Below are positions 15,330 to 18,707 of a stretch of 18,707 nt of DNA, one piece after another (position 1 is the first letter of the stretch; the number at the start of each line of letters is the position of its first letter). Origin of the DNA: Mageeibacillus sp. UBA3708 (lineage in GTDB: Bacteria > Bacillota > Clostridia > Saccharofermentanales > Saccharofermentanaceae); NCBI GenBank assembly GCA_002371375.1, contig DFIB01000216.1:1-18707 (forward strand), given 5' to 3'. A program made the position numbers and the translations under genes. Below the pieces are notes generated by a model. The model saw only the letters and a program-made list of their open reading frames with translations, was not told the DNA's origin and did not search any database.

Positions 15330-16889
15330 ATGATAAGCTTTGGATTCTCTTATGTCGGATTGATATTTCTCGTAATGCTCTTTATACCGAACTTTTTCTG
15401 GGCAAAGAATCAGCCCGTTGATTATGATAAATATGTGAAGAATGAGAATAAGGTATTACTCGTTTTCGAACGGTCCGGAGAAGTACTTGTATCGGTCATT
15501 TCCCTGATTTCCGGCGGAATGGGTATAAGGGTTTTCTCGCTCTGGATCGGGTGGCTCATAATCGCATTCATTCTTATGATTCTTTACGAAATGTACTGGA
15601 TCAGGTATTTCAGGAGCGATAAAACAATGGCGGATATGTATTCGTCCTACGCAGGTTTCCCCGTAGCCGGGGCTTCCCTGCCTGTTATCGCCTTCGTTTT
15701 ACTCGGGATTTACGGGAGCAATATTTTCCTTGTAGTGTCTGCTGTAATCCTCGGGATCGGTCACATCGGCATCCATCTCGCGCACCGCAAAGAGGCAGGG
15801 ATCGCCGGGCCGGCACGCTCGGTTAAGAGGACCATATTGACAGTCATCCGGCTGCTGATACTCATTCCGGCAGTGTTAGTGATCGCCGTGTCAACTTACT
15901 TTATCGCAATACGCAATTATAACTACCTCTCCAATCTGATTACGGGTGACGGCATTGAAGAACAGACGTATCTTGATATCAACGGGCAGAAGCAGTTCGT
16001 GACAATACGCGGCAGGAATGCCAAAGCTCCTGTCATCCTCTATCTGCATGGCGGACCGCTTAGTCCGGACAGCTCCATGGATTACGTCTTCAGCAATTAT
16101 CTGATAGACGATTATATCTTTGTGAACTGGGATCAGAGGGGATGTGGCAGAACTTACTTTGCAAACGGAGACAGTGATAACAGTACTGTCAACTTCGATC
16201 AGGCAGTCAAGGATCTTGATAAGTTAGTAGATTACCTGTGCGAAAGATTTGACCGTGACAGGATAATTATTATGGGCCACTCGTACGGATCGCTGCTCGG
16301 AAGCAGATATGCATATGAATACCCGTCGAAAGTAACAGCCTATATCGGTATCGGTCAGTTCATCAATAACGACGCAGCCATCAAAGCAGAGTACGAGGAT
16401 GCTCTGAGGATTGCCGGGGAACATGGCGACGACACCTCAGCTATGACCGCGGCCTATGATAAATATATGCAGAATCCTACCCTCGAAGCAAGCACTGAGG
16501 TATCCGGCTATGCTTCTTACTACCACACGGCACCCAAAGAGTCCAACAACATCCTCGCTGCTCTCAAATCTCCTTATCTGGCCTCAGACGATGTAAAATG
16601 GCTGACAAAAATAATGAGCTTCGATGATTTCGTAAGAATGAGCGGTCCTCTGGTCGACACCATTACTGAAGCTGACCTCTTCACCACACAGCCTTCATAT
16701 AAAGTACCGGTATTCTTCATCACCGGAGGTTGTGACTGGAACTGCGCATATCCCGTTATGGTCGATTATGCCAATCAGACCCGCTCAGAATACAAGATCA
16801 TCGAAGGTTGCGGACACTACGTTCATGCCGACGCACCGGAGGAATTCGCCTCTGCCGTCAAAGGGTTCCTTCAGAAGCCTGTTGTCTGA
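15330..16889 (+). CDS. Membrane-anchored S33-type alpha/beta hydrolase (proline iminopeptidase-like)
   Basis: 519 aa in one uninterrupted frame. The first ~155 residues form a multi-helix membrane domain (segments near 5-22, 51-64, 70-90, 112-128, 132-150) with the conserved-looking YDKYVKNENKVLLVFERSGE. A further helix (168-192) leads into an alpha/beta hydrolase domain (about 205-516). Catalytic elements are intact: oxyanion HGGP (240-243), WDQRGCGRT (267-275), nucleophile elbow GHSYGS with S318, D469 (GGCDWNC) and H496 (GCGHYVH). HGGP plus DQRGxGRT is typical of proline iminopeptidases (MEROPS S33), but close relatives include esterases, so the substrate is uncertain. From what I recall, the two halves usually occur as separate proteins, so this looks like a fusion. 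Single gene; a GTTGT/ACAAC hairpin begins over its last codons. Confidence 0.88.
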   Translation: MISFGFSYVGLIFLVMLFIPNFFWAKNQPVDYDKYVKNENKVLLVFERSGEVLVSVISLISGGMGIRVFSLWIGWLIIAFILMILYEMYWIRYFRSDKTMADMYSSYAGFPVAGASLPVIAFVLLGIYGSNIFLVVSAVILGIGHIGIHLAHRKEAGIAGPARSVKRTILTVIRLLILIPAVLVIAVSTYFIAIRNYNYLSNLITGDGIEEQTYLDINGQKQFVTIRGRNAKAPVILYLHGGPLSPDSSMDYVFSNYLIDDYIFVNWDQRGCGRTYFANGDSDNSTVNFDQAVKDLDKLVDYLCERFDRDRIIIMGHSYGSLLGSRYAYEYPSKVTAYIGIGQFINNDAAIKAEYEDALRIAGEHGDDTSAMTAAYDKYMQNPTLEASTEVSGYASYYHTAPKESNNILAALKSPYLASDDVKWLTKIMSFDDFVRMSGPLVDTITEADLFTTQPSYKVPVFFITGGCDWNCAYPVMVDYANQTRSEYKIIEGCGHYVHADAPEEFASAVKGFLQKPVV

Positions 16890-17306
16890 CCGGATCGTAT
16901 GACCGGACAACAGACCGGAATCGGCCGCGGCGCAAATCCGCTGTTCCGGGCGCGGCGAAAGGATATCCGATGCTGTTGATTTGAGATAGTTATAGGCGCT
17001 CGCAGTAACTTTGTGAATAAAAACGGCTTTGCCGGAACATGTTTGCTGCGTACGCAGACTACTTGTGCATCTAAATTGGTTTAGTGGAACATTTTGTCTG
17101 CGCTCGCAGACTACTTGTGCATCTAAATTGGTTTAGTGGAACACTTTGTCTGCGCTCGCAGACTATTTGTGCATCTAAACCGGTTCAGTGGAACATTTTG
17201 TCTGCGCTCGCAGTATTTCATAGTCTACCGGTTCTTCACGGAATATGCGGGATTATGCACTTACGCACCCCGCCTGCTCAGGCTCCCCCGTCTCTCGAGG
17301 GCGCCA
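16890..17306. other. 417-bp intergenic region: GC-rich inverted repeats and 52-bp tandem repeats
   Basis: No convincing gene. From the left it holds a hairpin GTTGT...CCGG-N9-CCGG-ACAAC (16881-16910), three copies of GACCGGA, and a GC-rich inverted repeat (GCCGCG near 16924 with CGCGGC near 16951). Next come a lone GCGCTCGCAGTA (16996-17007), a CGGC-TTT-GCCG hairpin (17024-17034) and the 52-bp repeat array. The last 90 bases, before the purM stop, include GCCTG-CT-CAGGC (about 17272-17283). None of the hairpins has a proper T-run. Small frames of 70-85 codons on the plus strand come from the repeats and are not credible genes. Confidence 0.7.
17041..17215. repeat. 52-bp tandem repeat, three copies plus a partial, each with two hairpins
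   Basis: Units at 17041-17092, 17093-17144 and 17145-17196, period exactly 52 bp, then a partial copy to about 17215. Each unit contains GTCTGCG-CT-CGCAGAC, a perfect 7-bp dyad; in unit 1 it is CTGCG-TA-CGCAG, still self-complementary. Each also has CTAAATTGGTTTAG, or CTAAACCGGTTCAG in unit 3. Changes tend to keep the pairing. Another GCGCTCGCAGTA core lies upstream at 16996. Confidence 0.88.
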
Positions 17307-18479
17307 TCAGTACCTGTACTCTTCCCCTCCGTACTTGATGATAACTTCATTTGAATCTGTACCGGATGCTTCAGTACGGCCGACAATACGCGCGTCGATG
17401 TTGAATGACTTCGCTATGTCTATTATGCCTTTCGCCGCGCCCTCGGAATCACAGTAGAATTCGATTCTGTGACCGCAGTTGAATACCTGGAACATCTCTT
17501 TCATGGGAATGTCACCCGAATCGTAGATTGCTTTAAACAAAGGCGGCATCTCGAAAAGGTTATCCTTGATATACCTGATACCCTTACCGAAATCCTTACA
17601 CTTGCCCTGTCCTCCGCCTGTACAGTGAATGATACCGTCGACTCTGTCTCTGTAATTATCAAGTATCTGCGCAATAACAGGAAGGAATGTTCTCGTAGGT
17701 GACAGAATGGCCTCACCAACTGTCTGTTCTGAACCGGGGAGCTTGTCCGTCAGTCTGAACTTACCACAGTACGCTTTCTCTTCGGGGATCGTCTCGGAAT
17801 ATGACTCTTTGAAATTCTCGTAATAGTACTTGGACAGAAGGAGATGTCTTGCTGCCGTAAGTCCGTTGGATGACATGCCTGAATTATATGAACTCTCGTA
17901 TGTTGCCTGACCAAATGAAGCAAGTCCGACTATATAATCGCCCGCCTTGATGTTCGCCGCATTGATAATATCCGACCTCTTCGCTCTTGCAACGATTGTT
18001 GAATCAACTATAAGCGTTCTTACGAGATCTCCGACATCTGCCGTCTCGCCACCGCACATTGTGATGTTGATGCCCAGATCAGCGAGCTTTGATACCATCT
18101 CGTCGTAACCCTCGATGATCTTGGCAATTGCCTTGCCGTCAACTCTGTGGGCATTGCGTCCGATCGTATTGGACAGAGACATATTCTTATATGCGCCAAC
18201 GCATGCAAGGTCGTCAGTATTCATTACGAGAGAATCCTGGGCAAGTCCCTTGAACCAGTCGTAATTACCTGTCTCCTTGAACATGAGGTAGGCTACGGAA
18301 GACTTCGTGCCTGCACCATCTGCGTGGATAGCAGTGCAGTATTCGGGATCACCTGCTATATCAGGGATCAATTTGGCAAATGCACCCGGGAAAACACCCT
18401 TATCCTGGTTCTTAACCGCTGCCTTTACCTCGTCCTTTGTAGGTGACACGCCTCGTGATAAATAAGATTCTGCTGACAT
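17307..18479 (-). CDS. purM: Phosphoribosylformylglycinamidine cyclo-ligase, long form (AIR synthetase)
   Basis: ATP-dependent closure of the imidazole ring, making aminoimidazole ribonucleotide in purine biosynthesis. Motifs of the PurM family: HADGAGTKSS (52-61), NTDDLACVGA (87-96), GGETADVGD (143-151), SNGLTAAR (204-211), LSPTRTF (259-265) and HCTGGG (285-290). At 390 aa it exceeds the usual ~345-residue PurM and matches the longer form that I associate mainly with Bacteroidetes and some clostridia. GGAGG lies 6-7 nt before the ATG. No other purine gene is in the window. It follows rnpB on the same strand with only ~31 bp between. Confidence 0.92.
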   Translation of the reverse strand: MSAESYLSRGVSPTKDEVKAAVKNQDKGVFPGAFAKLIPDIAGDPEYCTAIHADGAGTKSSVAYLMFKETGNYDWFKGLAQDSLVMNTDDLACVGAYKNMSLSNTIGRNAHRVDGKAIAKIIEGYDEMVSKLADLGINITMCGGETADVGDLVRTLIVDSTIVARAKRSDIINAANIKAGDYIVGLASFGQATYESSYNSGMSSNGLTAARHLLLSKYYYENFKESYSETIPEEKAYCGKFRLTDKLPGSEQTVGEAILSPTRTFLPVIAQILDNYRDRVDGIIHCTGGGQGKCKDFGKGIRYIKDNLFEMPPLFKAIYDSGDIPMKEMFQVFNCGHRIEFYCDSEGAAKGIIDIAKSFNIDARIVGRTEASGTDSNEVIIKYGGEEYRY

Positions 18480-18497
18480 GATATCCTCCGAATTGCA

Positions 18498-18525
18498 ATA
18501 GTATTTCCGTGAAGCAGGCCGGTAA
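18498..18525 (-). promoter_or_regulatory. Possible purM promoter overlapping the rnpB 3' end
   Basis: Minus strand TTACCG (18520-18525), 16-bp spacer, TACTAT (18498-18503), each matching consensus at 4 of 6. If used, the -35 lies inside the last paired bases of RNase P RNA. Read-through from rnpB is the alternative, as no terminator is visible between them. Confidence 0.3.
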
Positions 18526-18707
18526 GCCGGGTTCTGTATATGACGATCATCTATCCAGATCTGCCGTTGCCGGCAGATTCAAGCTGTCTCCTCATGGCCC
18601 GCGGACAGCGGTAAATGCCATTCCACGACATTGCTCCGGGTGGGGTTTACAAGGCCGGTATGTCTCCATACCGCCGGTGAGCTCTTACCTCGCCTTTTCA
18701 TCCTTAC
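18511..18707 (-). ncRNA. rnpB: RNase P RNA, type A (5' part outside window)
   Basis: The minus strand reads through the hallmark conserved elements of bacterial RNase P RNA: GAGGTAAGAGCTCACCGGCG, GTAAACCCCACCCGGAGCAA, a GGATAGATGATCGTC block, and the 3' ACAGAACCCGGCTTACCGGCC. Their order matches a type A RNA, from about the P7-P11 region to the 3' end. The 5' portion, including GAAAGTCCGGGC, lies beyond 18707. The exact 3' end is uncertain by a few bases. It cleaves 5' leaders from pre-tRNAs. Confidence 0.95.

Noticed and set aside
17041..17215. CRISPR-like array
   Set aside because: The repeats are contiguous with an exact 52-bp period and no variable spacers, and no cas gene is nearby.
17084..17354. 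Small plus-strand genes of 72-84 codons in the intergenic region
   Set aside because: They are translations of the 52-bp repeat in shifted frames, have no ribosome sites and overlap each other.

Overview
The window looks like a chromosomal segment of an anaerobic gut or rumen-type Clostridia (Lachnospiraceae/Oscillospiraceae-like Firmicutes). The reasons are strong AGGAGG ribosome sites, heavy AGA/AGG arginine use, a secreted CAP protein with 'YTGxAIxPxVTV...DYTVSYxNN' repeats, AgrC-like sensors with a LytTR regulator, a DUF2975/XRE pair, and a type A RNase P RNA. Placement below class is a guess.

Layout, left to right. (1) Positions 1-3695, minus strand: the N-terminal 1231 residues of a very large secreted protein (signal peptide, CAP domain, Big_2-like domain, at least 12 tandem ~75-residue beta-sandwich repeats), running off the left edge. 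(2) 3903-8261, minus: a tight operon, acyl-ACP thioesterase -> AMP-forming acyl-CoA ligase -> glutamine-dependent NAD+ synthetase. (3) 8320-9330: two small unrecognised four-helix membrane proteins, convergent, with both stop codons inside one perfect palindrome. The plus-strand gene starts from an extended -10 promoter only 6 nt from its ATG. (4) 9564-13347, minus: a four-gene signalling operon, LytTR response regulator -> sensor C -> sensor B -> sensor A. (5) 13551-14363, plus: a divergent DUF2975 membrane protein and small XRE regulator, ended by a strong hairpin. (6) 14497-15195, minus: an AqpZ-type aquaporin. (7) 15330-16889, plus: a membrane domain fused to an S33 alpha/beta hydrolase. 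(8) 16890-17306: an intergenic region with a 52-bp tandem repeat. (9) 17307-18707, minus: a long-form PurM directly downstream of the 3' part of rnpB.

The most interesting system is the operon at 9564-13347. Its three sensor proteins share one seven-helix AgrC-like plan and were probably made by duplication. Sensor C has an intact-looking GHKL ATPase domain, but its phosphoacceptor histidine is replaced by lysine (K258, codon AAG). Sensors A and B keep the 'RHDxxN' histidine box but both end about 36 residues later, with no ATPase domain. The response regulator keeps its aspartate. Read together, this is a split histidine kinase: one catalytic partner without an acceptor and two alternative acceptors without a catalyst. 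The domain and residue content is read directly from the sequence; trans-phosphorylation within heterodimers is inference.

Three start sites were chosen further downstream than the longest possible reading frame (thioesterase, sensor B, aquaporin), because a good ribosome site precedes the internal ATG. No tRNA, rRNA operon, CRISPR array, insertion sequence or phage gene was seen.
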